Positions 8,601 to 17,279 of a stretch of DNA of 64,000 bases are shown one piece after another; the stretch's first letter is position 1, and each line of letters begins with the position of its first letter. The notes beneath the pieces were generated by a model, which did no database searches, was not told the DNA's origin, and saw only the letters and a program-made list of their open reading frames with translations. The translations under genes were made by a program, and so were the position numbers. The stretch is from NCBI RefSeq assembly GCF_003014755.1, contig NZ_PYAW01000001.1:1302001-1366000 (forward strand), given 5' to 3'. This DNA comes from Chitinophaga niastensis. Lineage in GTDB: Bacteria; Bacteroidota; Bacteroidia; Chitinophagales; Chitinophagaceae.

Positions 8601-11600
8601 TTAGTTGAACAGGTAACGAATGCCCAACTGGCCCTGCCAACGGGAAATAGTACCGGTGTTATCTTTCCAGGAATTGGTAACCGGAATCTGGTTATCTGCA
8701 TCCAGGTAAGGGAAAGAGAACGCTGCTTCATTGGTTGCTTTTCCATTAGCATCACGGAACTGGCCTTCATACTTCAGGAAAGAAGGTACGTTGGATAATT
8801 TGTAGGTACCCCATCTTCTGTTTAAGAAATTACCAAAGTTGATGATGTCAAACGTGATACGCAGGGTGTGTTTTGTTTTTTCCTTGCCACTGTAAACAAA
8901 AATGTCCTGTGTAATATTCAGGTCCATACGTTTAAAGAAGGGCAACACTACTGCATTACGCTCTGCATACTGGCCTCTGTGGCGGCTCAGGTAATCATCC
9001 TGTTTAATAAAATTATCTACCTGGTTCCACACTACGCCTGCTGAACGTTTATCAGTAGGGTTGTTAGGATCAAAGGTTTTATCACCATAACCTACCGGCA
9101 CCAGTTTGATCTGGTCTTTGCTGGCGGGGATAAATATCAGGTCGTTATTACCATTGGAGCCATCATTGTTTACATCTCCGTTGTAAGTATAGGAAGTAGT
9201 ACCATTAGCAGCAGCTTCATATACCATACCTACTGAGGTAGCAAAGTTTTTAGCCCAGGTAAATTTATAGGTAGCGGCAGCAATAATACGGTGTGGTAAA
9301 TAGAAGTTGGAATAACCTAATACCGCAGCATTGGGGTCGCCACTTACAGGACGGTCACGCCAGTTGCTTTGTGCAATACTACCACCATCATTAATGCTGC
9401 GTGATTTGCTGTAAGTATAAGCTGCACTGAGGTAGAGGTTAGGCAGATTTTTTTGTAACTGTAAAGTAGCAAAGTAAGAATATCCTTTGCTGGCATTGCG
9501 CATCAGGATAGCATCGCTGATGTTGGGATGACTCAGGCTATTGTTACCCGGACCGTAGATCTGTGAAGCGCTGTAACGGGTGCGGTGATCCGGTGTACTG
9601 TCCAGTTGAAAACCTGTTGTTGGCAGGTTAATGTTCTGGAAGTAAACGGCATTGATATCTTTTGAATAATTTGCTTCCAATGTACCAATGATACCCCACG
9701 GCAATTGGCGATCTACTGCCAGCGTTACTTTCATTACCTGCGGATATTTGAAGTTCTTATCGGTAACGGCTATATTATATTGAGAAGATAATTGTCCGGA
9801 AGTATTTTTGTAAGCATTTGGATCCGGATTAAACGGATAAGGTATAGTAGAAGCATTGCTGGCTGTTGCCACAAAAGAGCCAAATTGTACGCCGTTGTTG
9901 CCTGCCTGGTTACTCAACCATACTGCTGGTGGCGGACCGGAGAATAAACCTGCTCCACCACGGAGTTGTGTTTTACCATCATGTGTTATATCCCAGTTAA
10001 AGCCTACACGTGGCGAAAACAGGGGAGATGTTTTAGGCGCACGACCTACATCTACCTGTATACCATCTCTGAATGTTAATGCTGTGAGCGAATCATTTCT
10101 GGTAAATGTACTGCCTATAACAGGAACGTCTATACGTAAACCATAGGTAAAGGTAAAGTTGTTGGTAACACTCCATTTATCCTGTACAAAAAGACCCAGT
10201 TCCAGCATGTTTATTTTAGCATACGGGAATGATCCATCCTTTGTAGTACTGTATGACACGGCATAACGGGCGGTAGTTAATGCACCGGTATTAGCACTGG
10301 CATAAAAATCTGTCAGTGTGTTGAAACGGTAGTTGCCATTGTAGTTAGGTGCAAAACCATTCAGGAAAGTTTTATAATAGTTTTGGGTACCTAACGTTAT
10401 TTCATGCTTGCCCTTATACAGGGTGAAGATATCAGACAGCTGATATACATTGGTGTTGAGCTTATTGTTGTAAGTAAAAGGCTCATAACCAAATGCTGTA
10501 TAGCTGGCCTTTTGTTGTCCGTTCATGATGTCTACCAGCGGGAAATTTGCGCCTGATAAGGACGATCTGAAATCGCGCATGGCAGAGTAACCGATCTGCA
10601 ATTTATTGGAGGCACGATTACCAATGCGGGTGTTCAGCTCTGCAATAAAAATGTTGAAATTATTGTTGATGGTATAACCGCTTCCACTAAAAGGAAGGCC
10701 TGTGGAACTTGGCTGACGGCCACTTCCAACAGATCCACCACCTGGCGCTCCACTATTGCTGGCAGGAATATCTTTAAATGATTTCAGGTAGCTGTACTTG
10801 AAAGTAAACGTGTTGTGTTCATTTACATTCCAGTCTATTTTAGCAGTTACTTTATCACTTTGTGTACGATAAGTGTAGTTCTGATAATCACCCGGATTAT
10901 ACCCGTATTTATCCATCAGGAATTTCTTCAGCTGATTCAATGTATCTGCTACCGCCTGAGATACGTTAGGACCAGCTACACCGCCTGGTGTGTTGGCAAC
11001 AAGACTGGTAGCAGGTGCTTTAATTCTTTCCTGTTCTGCACTTATAAAGAAGAATACTTTGTTACGTACAATAGCACCACCTGCAGAGAAACCACGGAGG
11101 TTGTAATTAAAATCAGGCTTAGGAACCGTAGTGGTGCCTACTTTCAAGCCTTGTAAACCCGGTGTTTGAATATAGGTGTATACAGTTGCTTTAAAAGTGT
11201 TGCTACCGCTTTTAGTAACGCTATTGATACCGGCGCCGGAAAAGCCGCCTTGTCTTACATCATACGGCGATACGTTTACCTGAATTTGCTCCAGTGCTTC
11301 CAGGCTGATTGGCTGAGAAGCTGTCTGAGAGCCAAGTGTAGGCTGTAAACCAAATGAGTTGTTGAAGTTGGCACCATCTACTGTGATGTTATTGTATTGG
11401 TTGCTTCTGCCACCAATGTTCAATCCATTTGCGGAAGGTGTAAGTTTGGTGAAGTCCTGCATAGATCTGCTAACAGTAGGCAATCTATCCATTTGAGCGC
11501 GGGTAATTACTTCCTGGCTGCCTGTACGGGCCCTGTTAATTACTTTGCTCTGACTGAGGGAGGTAACTACTACCTCCGTTAATGTGCTGGTACTTGGCTG

Positions 11601-11933
11601 CAGATTGGCGTCTGCTTTGAACTCCTGGCCTAACGACAGAAAAATGTTTTCTCTTTTCTCATCTTTAAAACCAATGTAGGAGATCGTTAATGTGTACGGA
11701 CCACCTACGCGCAGATTCGGTAAATTAAAACGGCCGTCCTTGCGGGAAACGGTTGCGTACTTAGTTCCGGTAGGCTGATGGGTAACCACTATGCTGGCAC
11801 CGGGTACAGGTCCCTCTTTGCTGCCAACAATACCCGCTATATCAGCGGTGGTTTCCTGGGCAAACATTACAGTAGGGATTAATAGTATGCTACAGAGCAT
11901 ACAAAGGAGATAACACCAAATTTTTTTGTGCAT
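8601..11933 (-). CDS. Oar-like TonB-dependent outer-membrane receptor
   Basis: 1110 residues. A signal peptide (to about residue 25, VMFAQ) precedes a carboxypeptidase regulatory-like beta-sandwich (30-115, ADIAGIVGSKEGPVPGAS). Next come a TonB plug (about 120-240; RARTGSQEVITRAQMDRLP, then VNVSPYDVRQGGFSGAGINSV) and a long 22-strand-type barrel. The plug signature is that of Oar-like receptors rather than SusC, and no SusD partner is adjacent. The substrate is unknown. A possible promoter sits about 45 bases upstream, and a 14-base inverted repeat brackets the leader, with one arm covering the start codon. The gene is monocistronic between murF and a strong terminator. Confidence 0.9.
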   Translation of the reverse strand: MHKKIWCYLLCMLCSILLIPTVMFAQETTADIAGIVGSKEGPVPGASIVVTHQPTGTKYATVSRKDGRFNLPNLRVGGPYTLTISYIGFKDEKRENIFLSLGQEFKADANLQPSTSTLTEVVVTSLSQSKVINRARTGSQEVITRAQMDRLPTVSRSMQDFTKLTPSANGLNIGGRSNQYNNITVDGANFNNSFGLQPTLGSQTASQPISLEALEQIQVNVSPYDVRQGGFSGAGINSVTKSGSNTFKATVYTYIQTPGLQGLKVGTTTVPKPDFNYNLRGFSAGGAIVRNKVFFFISAEQERIKAPATSLVANTPGGVAGPNVSQAVADTLNQLKKFLMDKYGYNPGDYQNYTYRTQSDKVTAKIDWNVNEHNTFTFKYSYLKSFKDIPASNSGAPGGGSVGSGRQPSSTGLPFSGSGYTINNNFNIFIAELNTRIGNRASNKLQIGYSAMRDFRSSLSGANFPLVDIMNGQQKASYTAFGYEPFTYNNKLNTNVYQLSDIFTLYKGKHEITLGTQNYYKTFLNGFAPNYNGNYRFNTLTDFYASANTGALTTARYAVSYSTTKDGSFPYAKINMLELGLFVQDKWSVTNNFTFTYGLRIDVPVIGSTFTRNDSLTALTFRDGIQVDVGRAPKTSPLFSPRVGFNWDITHDGKTQLRGGAGLFSGPPPAVWLSNQAGNNGVQFGSFVATASNASTIPYPFNPDPNAYKNTSGQLSSQYNIAVTDKNFKYPQVMKVTLAVDRQLPWGIIGTLEANYSKDINAVYFQNINLPTTGFQLDSTPDHRTRYSASQIYGPGNNSLSHPNISDAILMRNASKGYSYFATLQLQKNLPNLYLSAAYTYSKSRSINDGGSIAQSNWRDRPVSGDPNAAVLGYSNFYLPHRIIAAATYKFTWAKNFATSVGMVYEAAANGTTSYTYNGDVNNDGSNGNNDLIFIPASKDQIKLVPVGYGDKTFDPNNPTDKRSAGVVWNQVDNFIKQDDYLSRHRGQYAERNAVVLPFFKRMDLNITQDIFVYSGKEKTKHTLRITFDIINFGNFLNRRWGTYKLSNVPSFLKYEGQFRDANGKATNEAAFSFPYLDADNQIPVTNSWKDNTGTISRWQGQLGIRYLFN

Positions 11934-12048
11934 GCAATTCAGATTTTGGTAAAGATCAAATGACAGAATGAAGTATTAAAAATAATACAATTATGAAATC
12001 GTTAACAAATATATTTTGTCAAATATATTATACCATCTGAATTGCATG
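11931..12048. repeat. 14-base inverted repeat bracketing the receptor leader
   Basis: CATGCAATTCAGAT at 11931-11944 is matched exactly by ATCTGAATTGCATG at 12035-12048, 90 bases apart. The left copy includes the receptor ATG (reverse strand). Pairing in the mRNA would hide the start codon if transcription began upstream of 12048. Confidence 0.7.
11977..12009 (-). promoter_or_regulatory. Candidate Bacteroidota-type promoter for the receptor
   Basis: On the minus strand TTTG (12009-12006) is followed after 21 bases by TATTTTTA (11984-11977), close to the TTTG / TAnnTTTG pattern of Bacteroidota housekeeping promoters. One base of the downstream box is off and the region is AT-rich, so a chance match is possible. 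Confidence 0.3.
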
Positions 12049-12053
12049 TTTAA

Positions 12054-13355
12054 TTAAGCGAGTACCCGCTCCATACCCGTGCTTCTGGAGCCTTTGATCA
12101 GTATATAAGTATTTTGGAATTGTTGCTGTTTTAGCCATTTACCTGCTGCTGTGGCATCTTCCATGAAAATATAGGGATGGTTGATCTTTTTAAAATCGCC
12201 GCCCACCAATACTACTGCGTCCCAATGGTTACGTTCCAGTAAGTTTACCAGTGCCTGGTGTTCTTTCACGCTATCTGCTCCCAGTTCCATCATAGCACCC
12301 AGCAGCAACACTTTATTGGGAGCGAGGATGCCTGCAAAGTTTTCGATAGCTGCTCTCATGCTGGAAGGGTTGGCATTATACGCATCCATAATGATGGTAT
12401 TGTTATCTTGTTGTATTACCTGCGAGCGATTATTAGAAGGTGTATAAGCGGCAATGGCCGGTGCTATTTTATTTTCAGGTACTTTAAAGTGACTGGCTAC
12501 CGCAACGGCTGCCATCACATTCGGGAAATTATAGGCACCCACTAATTGTGTTTGTATAAATCCTACCTGGCTGCTACCTCTTAGCGCTACTGCCAGGAAA
12601 GCTGTATCTGCTATGGATTCGCCAATATAGTCTGCTTTTTTGCTGCCATAGGTAATGATGTGGGGAATGCTTTTGAGCATTTCCACCAGGTAGCCGTAAT
12701 CATTACATACAAACACAGTTCCGTTGTTGGCGCGTAAAAAATCGTACAATTCTCCTTTGGCTTTCTTTACACCTTCTTCACTGCCAAAGCCTTCCAGGTG
12801 CGCTTTCCCGATATTGGTGATAATACCGTGTGTAGGCAATGCTATCCGGCAATAGCTGGCTATTTCCTGTTGATGGTTGGCCCCCATTTCTATAACAGCT
12901 ATTTCCACATCAGGGAGTATACTTAAAATAGTGAGAGGGACACCAATATGATTATTAAGATTGCCAACCGTGGCGTATGTTTTGAAGCCGGCAGACAATG
13001 CAGCATTTACCAGTTCTTTCGTAGTGGTTTTACCGTTAGTACCGGTTATGGCGAGTATAGGAATATGTAATTGCTGACGATGCCACAAAGCCAGTTGCTG
13101 CAAGGCTTCTAACGCATCAGCTACGAGCATCATTTTTTCCGGAATGGTATAATAAGCTGCCTCATCTACTACTGCGAATGCTGCACCCATTTCCAATGCT
13201 TTGGCTGCGAACTCATTACCATTGAAGTTATCTCCTTTCAGCGCAAAGAAAATATCATTGGTTTTCAGCTTACGTGTATCCGTTTGTACCGAGCGATGTT
13301 GCTGGTAGATGCTATATAGTTGTTCAATATTCACAGTCAATAATGTTTGTTGCAA
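12054..13355 (-). CDS. murF: UDP-N-acetylmuramoyl-tripeptide--D-alanyl-D-alanine ligase MurF
   Basis: 433 residues: an N-terminal UDP-binding domain, a central ATPase domain with ITGTNGKTTTKE (P-loop lysine 109), and a C-terminal Rossmann domain ending in LIKGSRSTGMERVLA, the MurF terminal signature. It adds D-Ala-D-Ala to the peptidoglycan precursor in the cytoplasm. The start is uncertain: TTG at 13355 is used here, but GTG at 13334 gives VNIEQLYSIYQ, nearer the usual MurF beginning, and neither has a clear ribosome site. This is the second Mur ligase of this type in the window; the other is fused to alanine racemase at 1-1909. Confidence 0.93.
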   Translation of the reverse strand: MQQTLLTVNIEQLYSIYQQHRSVQTDTRKLKTNDIFFALKGDNFNGNEFAAKALEMGAAFAVVDEAAYYTIPEKMMLVADALEALQQLALWHRQQLHIPILAITGTNGKTTTKELVNAALSAGFKTYATVGNLNNHIGVPLTILSILPDVEIAVIEMGANHQQEIASYCRIALPTHGIITNIGKAHLEGFGSEEGVKKAKGELYDFLRANNGTVFVCNDYGYLVEMLKSIPHIITYGSKKADYIGESIADTAFLAVALRGSSQVGFIQTQLVGAYNFPNVMAAVAVASHFKVPENKIAPAIAAYTPSNNRSQVIQQDNNTIIMDAYNANPSSMRAAIENFAGILAPNKVLLLGAMMELGADSVKEHQALVNLLERNHWDAVVLVGGDFKKINHPYIFMEDATAAGKWLKQQQFQNTYILIKGSRSTGMERVLA

Positions 13356-13466
13356 AAATAAGCGGTTAATAATGTAATATAAACGAATTTTATCTGCGTT
13401 TTAAAGCAACCAAATCCCTTGCACCCTCGTAATCGCTATTAGCAATCAAATAATATTGAAGAACCT

Positions 13467-13838
13467 ATGAAGAAAATCACGCTTTTTTTATTGGGATGTT
13501 TCCTGATAACTGCCTGCAAAAATGACAAAGCACCCGCTCCTACTAGTGGTGGCGTCAATTGCGATGTGGCCAAAATTAGTACAGCATATGTATTTGCTGC
13601 CATTCAGGCAAATTGTACCAGCCGCAATTGTCATCCCGGAGGGAACTCACCTACTGTGGCCGACTTTTCCACACCCGATAAACTGAAGGCGTACATCAAT
13701 ACTAAACGGGCCATTTTTGAATTGCGCGTTACCAGTGCACAGGCAGATATGCCGCAGTCGCAACAGCTGCCGCCACTTAGCCAGGGAATGAAAGACTCTA
13801 TTGCCTGCTGGATTGCGCATGGATTGCCGGATCAATAA
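13467..13838 (+). CDS. Small lipoprotein with cytochrome-like CX4CH motif
   Basis: 123 residues. A lipobox (LITAC, Cys17) predicts a lipoprotein. The mature part contains NCTSRNCHPGG, which is CX4CH rather than the usual CXXCH haem motif, and a later methionine (DMPQSQQLPPLS) that could be an axial ligand, as in small cytochrome c domains. It therefore resembles the cytochrome-like lipoproteins found in Bacteroidota, but haem attachment is unproven because of the non-standard spacing. It is followed 7 bases later by a YceI-family protein and then a DUF5777 barrel, suggesting one exported module. Confidence 0.8.
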   Translation: MKKITLFLLGCFLITACKNDKAPAPTSGGVNCDVAKISTAYVFAAIQANCTSRNCHPGGNSPTVADFSTPDKLKAYINTKRAIFELRVTSAQADMPQSQQLPPLSQGMKDSIACWIAHGLPDQ

Positions 13839-13845
13839 TCTAAAA

Positions 13846-14403
13846 ATGAGACACATGAAATTTTTCCTGGTTTTCGTTGGGGCTTTACTGTTAGGCGTCA
13901 GTATATATGCGCAGGATGTTTACTCCTGCCGGAGTACACATTTATCCTTCTTTTCCTCATCGCCATTGGAAGATATAGAAGCTAAAACTGATAAAGGGGT
14001 CTCCGCTGTTAATAAAAAAACAAGGGACATTTACTTTAAGGTAGCCATCAATACGTTCCAGTTTCGAAAGAAACTGATGCAGGAACATTTTAATGAGAAC
14101 TACCTGGAGAGCGATAAATTTCCATTTGCTGAGTTCAGGGGGAAAATCAATGAATCGCCGGAACTCAATAAAGACGGCACTTATCCGGTAACGGTAACGG
14201 GCGCACTGAACATTCACGGCGTCAGTAAAATGTACACGGCAAAAGGCACCATTACTACGAGGGGAAATGTAATAACTGTCAGTTCAACATTTAATGTGCG
14301 TGTGGCAGATCACGGCATCAAAATACCTTCACTGGTAGTGCAAAATGTGGCAGAAGTAGTTGCTGTAACAGTGAATGCTGCGTATATATCTATCAATAAT
14401 TAA
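13846..14403 (+). CDS. YceI family periplasmic protein
   Basis: Exported lipocalin-like beta-barrel protein of the YceI family, about 186 residues with a signal peptide ending around IYAQ. YceI-type sequence runs through KFPFAEFRGKI, the GTYPVTVTGALNIHGVSK segment and FNVRVADHGIKIPS. Family members bind long isoprenoid or fatty ligands such as quinones. The frame is open further upstream (TTG at 13801) inside the preceding gene, but the signal peptide fixes the start at ATG 13846 or 13855. The setting between a cytochrome-like lipoprotein and a DUF5777 barrel hints at envelope redox or lipid work; that is inference. Confidence 0.88.
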   Translation: MRHMKFFLVFVGALLLGVSIYAQDVYSCRSTHLSFFSSSPLEDIEAKTDKGVSAVNKKTRDIYFKVAINTFQFRKKLMQEHFNENYLESDKFPFAEFRGKINESPELNKDGTYPVTVTGALNIHGVSKMYTAKGTITTRGNVITVSSTFNVRVADHGIKIPSLVVQNVAEVVAVTVNAAYISINN

Positions 14404-14415
14404 TCTTATTACTAC

Positions 14416-15363
14416 ATGAAGATCATATCAACCATGTTGCTGTGCTGCGGTATCAGCACATACTCCCAGGCACAAAAGGACCTGGGTAAAATATTTGACT
14501 CTACAGCCATCACGCACACTAAAGTGCTGGATACTTATAAATCTACCCGTATTGTACAGGGACAGTCCACAGAAATGCTCCGTAAACATGAGCTGGATTT
14601 TCGTGTAGCACATCGCTTTGGCGATGCTGGCGGGCAGTTTGGCGGATCAAAAACATTTTTTGGTACAGATAATTCTACAGATATCCGTATTGCATTTGAA
14701 TATGGTATTTCAGATAACCTGATGGTGGGCATTGGCCGCAGCAAAGGCAGCGGGGCTTTGCAGCAGTTGTATGAGGGGTTGATAAAATACCGTCCCTTGC
14801 AGCAAACAACCGATAACTACATTCCTGTATCGTTGGCGTTATTTGGTAATATGGTGATCAGTGGTATGCCTTCCACTCCTGATGTAACTACTGCCAGTCA
14901 TTTTGCAAATGGTTCCGACAGGATTATGTATGTAGCGCAGGCCATCGTATCAAGAAAATTTGCCGATAAATTATCATTGACCTTAATGCCTACCTATGTG
15001 CATCGTAATCATGTGGCGTATATGGATATGAACAATATGTTTGCACTGGGTGCAGCGGGCAGGCTCAAATTATCGCACCGGATGGGCCTTCTGGCGGAAT
15101 ACTATTACCCATTCCGTACACAGGAAAGCAAAGATTATTACAAGGCCAATAAAGGGGTTACCTTCTACAACCCGCTGGGAGTAGGCCTGGAAATAGAAAC
15201 CGGGGGCCACGTATTCAGCATTACTTTTACCAACTCCACGGCCATTCTGGAAAATCAGTTTATTCCTGAAACGGTTTCTTCCTGGCTGCAGGGGCAGTTC
15301 CGCTGGGGATTCAATATTTCCCGTAGATTTACATTATTCGGGAAAAAAGATTGGAAAAAATAA
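14416..15363 (+). CDS. DUF5777 family outer-membrane beta-barrel protein
   Basis: 315 residues with a signal peptide (to about YSQAQ) and an alternating polar/hydrophobic pattern of a barrel. It contains the DUF5777-type stretch HELDFRVAHRFGDAGG followed by FGTDNSTDIRIAFEYGISDNL. The ending GQFRWGFNISRRFTLF is an aromatic-rich last strand. The family has no defined function; members often sit with YceI and cytochrome-like lipoproteins, as here. It follows the YceI gene by 12 bases. Its stop codon overlaps the start of the next frame. Confidence 0.82.
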   Translation: MKIISTMLLCCGISTYSQAQKDLGKIFDSTAITHTKVLDTYKSTRIVQGQSTEMLRKHELDFRVAHRFGDAGGQFGGSKTFFGTDNSTDIRIAFEYGISDNLMVGIGRSKGSGALQQLYEGLIKYRPLQQTTDNYIPVSLALFGNMVISGMPSTPDVTTASHFANGSDRIMYVAQAIVSRKFADKLSLTLMPTYVHRNHVAYMDMNNMFALGAAGRLKLSHRMGLLAEYYYPFRTQESKDYYKANKGVTFYNPLGVGLEIETGGHVFSITFTNSTAILENQFIPETVSSWLQGQFRWGFNISRRFTLFGKKDWKK

Positions 15364-15677
15364 AATGCCGCATATACGAAAATTCCTGGCTTGCTAAAAG
15401 GGCTGCACGCTTTATGCGAGTGCAATCAGTGGCCATGGTAGTGGGATGTACCATTCATTTGCATGGTGCATCCCGCGAATTTTTTTTGTCTGATATAGCC
15501 TGGGTAAGACATGAGGCCTGTCATGTAAAACAATACCTGCAATATGGGCGCGTAGGGTTTTTGTGGAGATATTTTTTAGAATATTTACGCAAAGGGTACT
15601 ACCACAACCGGTTTGAAGTAGCAGCAAGGGGATCGGAGGAGGACCCCGCTATGTTGGATGATATTGAAATAGTCTAA
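15351..15677 (+). CDS. DUF4157-like small protein with HEACH motif
   Basis: 108 residues resembling DUF4157 (eCIS core-domain type) proteins. It has HEACH at residues 54-58 (HExxH metallopeptidase-like), preceded by GCTIHLHGASREFFLSD and followed by QYLQYGRVGFLWRYFLEY and the motif NRFEVAARG. It has no signal peptide. The start appears to be TTG at 15351, overlapping the end of the DUF5777 gene by 13 bases; no later start keeps the N-terminal part of the family. Whether the motif binds metal or cleaves anything is unknown. The overlap argues for translational coupling to the barrel gene. Confidence 0.7.
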   Translation: MEKIKCRIYENSWLAKRAARFMRVQSVAMVVGCTIHLHGASREFFLSDIAWVRHEACHVKQYLQYGRVGFLWRYFLEYLRKGYYHNRFEVAARGSEEDPAMLDDIEIV

Positions 15678-15760
15678 AGAATCGTTAAAGTGTACACGAT
15701 AACATATTTTTTACAACCACTGGCTTTATTTTTCTTATTTTTACCCTAAAGGTTGATTTT

Positions 15761-16147
15761 ATGGTTAAGAAGGTAACAGAGGGCATCACCATCAGCGTGG
15801 AAACATTCTACCAGCCGGATTATTCAAATCCTATTGGAAGCGAATTCATGTTTGCTTACCGTATTACCATTGAAAATAATAACACATTCCCTATTAAATT
15901 ACTCCGCCGGCACTGGTATATAATTGATTCCAACGGTACCCACCGTGAGGTGGAAGGCGAAGGCGTAGTGGGCGTACAGCCGCTGCTGGCCCCCGGTGAA
16001 ACATATCAGTATGTCTCGGGATCCAATCTTCGCACTGAAATAGGCAAGATGTACGGAACTTATCAAATGGAAAACCAACTGGATAAGAAAATACTCGAGG
16101 TAAAGATTCCTGAATTCCAGATGGTTGTTCCCTTTAAGTTGAATTAA
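15761..16147 (+). CDS. apaG: ApaG family protein
   Basis: 128 residues, a single ApaG (DUF525) domain of fibronectin-III-like fold. Landmarks are FMFAYRITIENNN, LLRRHWYIIDSNG, VEGEGVVGVQPLLAPGE, YQYVSGS and the glycine-rich MYGTYQM. ApaG was linked to cobalt and magnesium resistance in enterobacteria, and the domain also occurs in F-box proteins; its biochemical role is unsettled. It converges on gldB, and the 28-base gap between them holds no inverted repeat. Confidence 0.93.
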   Translation: MVKKVTEGITISVETFYQPDYSNPIGSEFMFAYRITIENNNTFPIKLLRRHWYIIDSNGTHREVEGEGVVGVQPLLAPGETYQYVSGSNLRTEIGKMYGTYQMENQLDKKILEVKIPEFQMVVPFKLN

Positions 16148-16175
16148 TTGCCTGTCTTCGTTTTAACCTGTAATT

Positions 16176-17213
16176 TTATTTAGGCCTATACTTCGCGGCC
16201 TTAAAGATTTCCATCATATCCTTTGATTCCATTAGCTGCTGTAGGGAAACCTCCGGGTGCTCTTCCATATATTTTTTTATGATCCGCCAGCCAACAAAGT
16301 TGCCGATTTTGCCAGGAGCTCCCTCGGGCATGCCCTGCGTAGAGGGCCCATCACCAATAAAATGATTGATCTGTTGCCAGTCGGTAGAATACAGCAGGTT
16401 GTTTTGCACAAAAAACTGCCACACCATCTGTTCATTATCCCGGCACCATTGGAGCTGGTCTTTCGTATAGCCAAACTTGATAGTATCGGGTGTTTCAGGT
16501 AATACTTTGTCCAGGAAATATTGTTGTTTACCGGCTTCCATTACCTGGTCCAGCAAAGCACCCGTGCTGCGGGGCGTAGGATACAACTGCTGCTGTATTA
16601 CCTGCATACAATTAGTCGTAATATATTCCGGTGCAAACCGGTGGATCATATAATCCGGATAATCGGGAATTTGTGCATAAGGTGGAAAGTCTTCTCCCAT
16701 ATACATATCCAGCCCGATACCCAGTGTAGAATCCATTGTTATGGCACCATAATTGGCAATACCGGAAATGAAAGTAATTACCCGGGGTGGCTGAAATGCA
16801 GGAATGTAGTATTTGACATACCGGAAACACTGTGCCAGCTGGTCTTTTAGCTGGTTATTGTTGCCATATTTTGTGGATACCGCTTTTTCCAGCTGCCGGA
16901 AATCAGGGGTAGTCAGGAACATATGGAGCTGCCGCTGAATTTCCTTACTGCTGTCTGTATACGCGCCAAGATTCATAATATCCGTCACATACAGGGGCAG
17001 GAACTTAGGATAGGCGGCGTGTACCTTTTCCAGTCCGGGTTGCATGTTACTGGTATCAATGGTAAACAGGGCGGAGTCAAAGCGTAACAGACTAACGGTC
17101 ATGGGTATATGACTTACATCTGGCGCTTTATTACCGGATTTACAGGCTGCTGCGCCCAGCAGGGCAATCAGGCAGCTTGTCAGCAGGGTATATTTATTAA
17201 TGTAACTTTGCAT
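16176..17213 (-). CDS. gldB: Gliding motility lipoprotein GldB
   Basis: 345 residues with a signal peptide and lipobox (LLGAAAC, Cys24). GldB-family sequence follows: MTVSLLRFDSALFTID, then YPKFLPLYVTDIMNLG, GLDMYMGEDFPPYAQIPDYP and VGWRIIKKYMEEHPEVSLQQL. GldB is a membrane lipoprotein needed for gliding and chitin use in Flavobacterium and is widespread in Bacteroidota. It is encoded back to back with a barrel protein and near nadE. No gldC follows. Confidence 0.9.
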   Translation of the reverse strand: MQSYINKYTLLTSCLIALLGAAACKSGNKAPDVSHIPMTVSLLRFDSALFTIDTSNMQPGLEKVHAAYPKFLPLYVTDIMNLGAYTDSSKEIQRQLHMFLTTPDFRQLEKAVSTKYGNNNQLKDQLAQCFRYVKYYIPAFQPPRVITFISGIANYGAITMDSTLGIGLDMYMGEDFPPYAQIPDYPDYMIHRFAPEYITTNCMQVIQQQLYPTPRSTGALLDQVMEAGKQQYFLDKVLPETPDTIKFGYTKDQLQWCRDNEQMVWQFFVQNNLLYSTDWQQINHFIGDGPSTQGMPEGAPGKIGNFVGWRIIKKYMEEHPEVSLQQLMESKDMMEIFKAAKYRPK

Positions 17214-17279
17214 CGCTCTTAAAAACTCATGAAAGGGTAAATTTATTATATACCTTGTATTTTAAAAAAGATAATTTAT

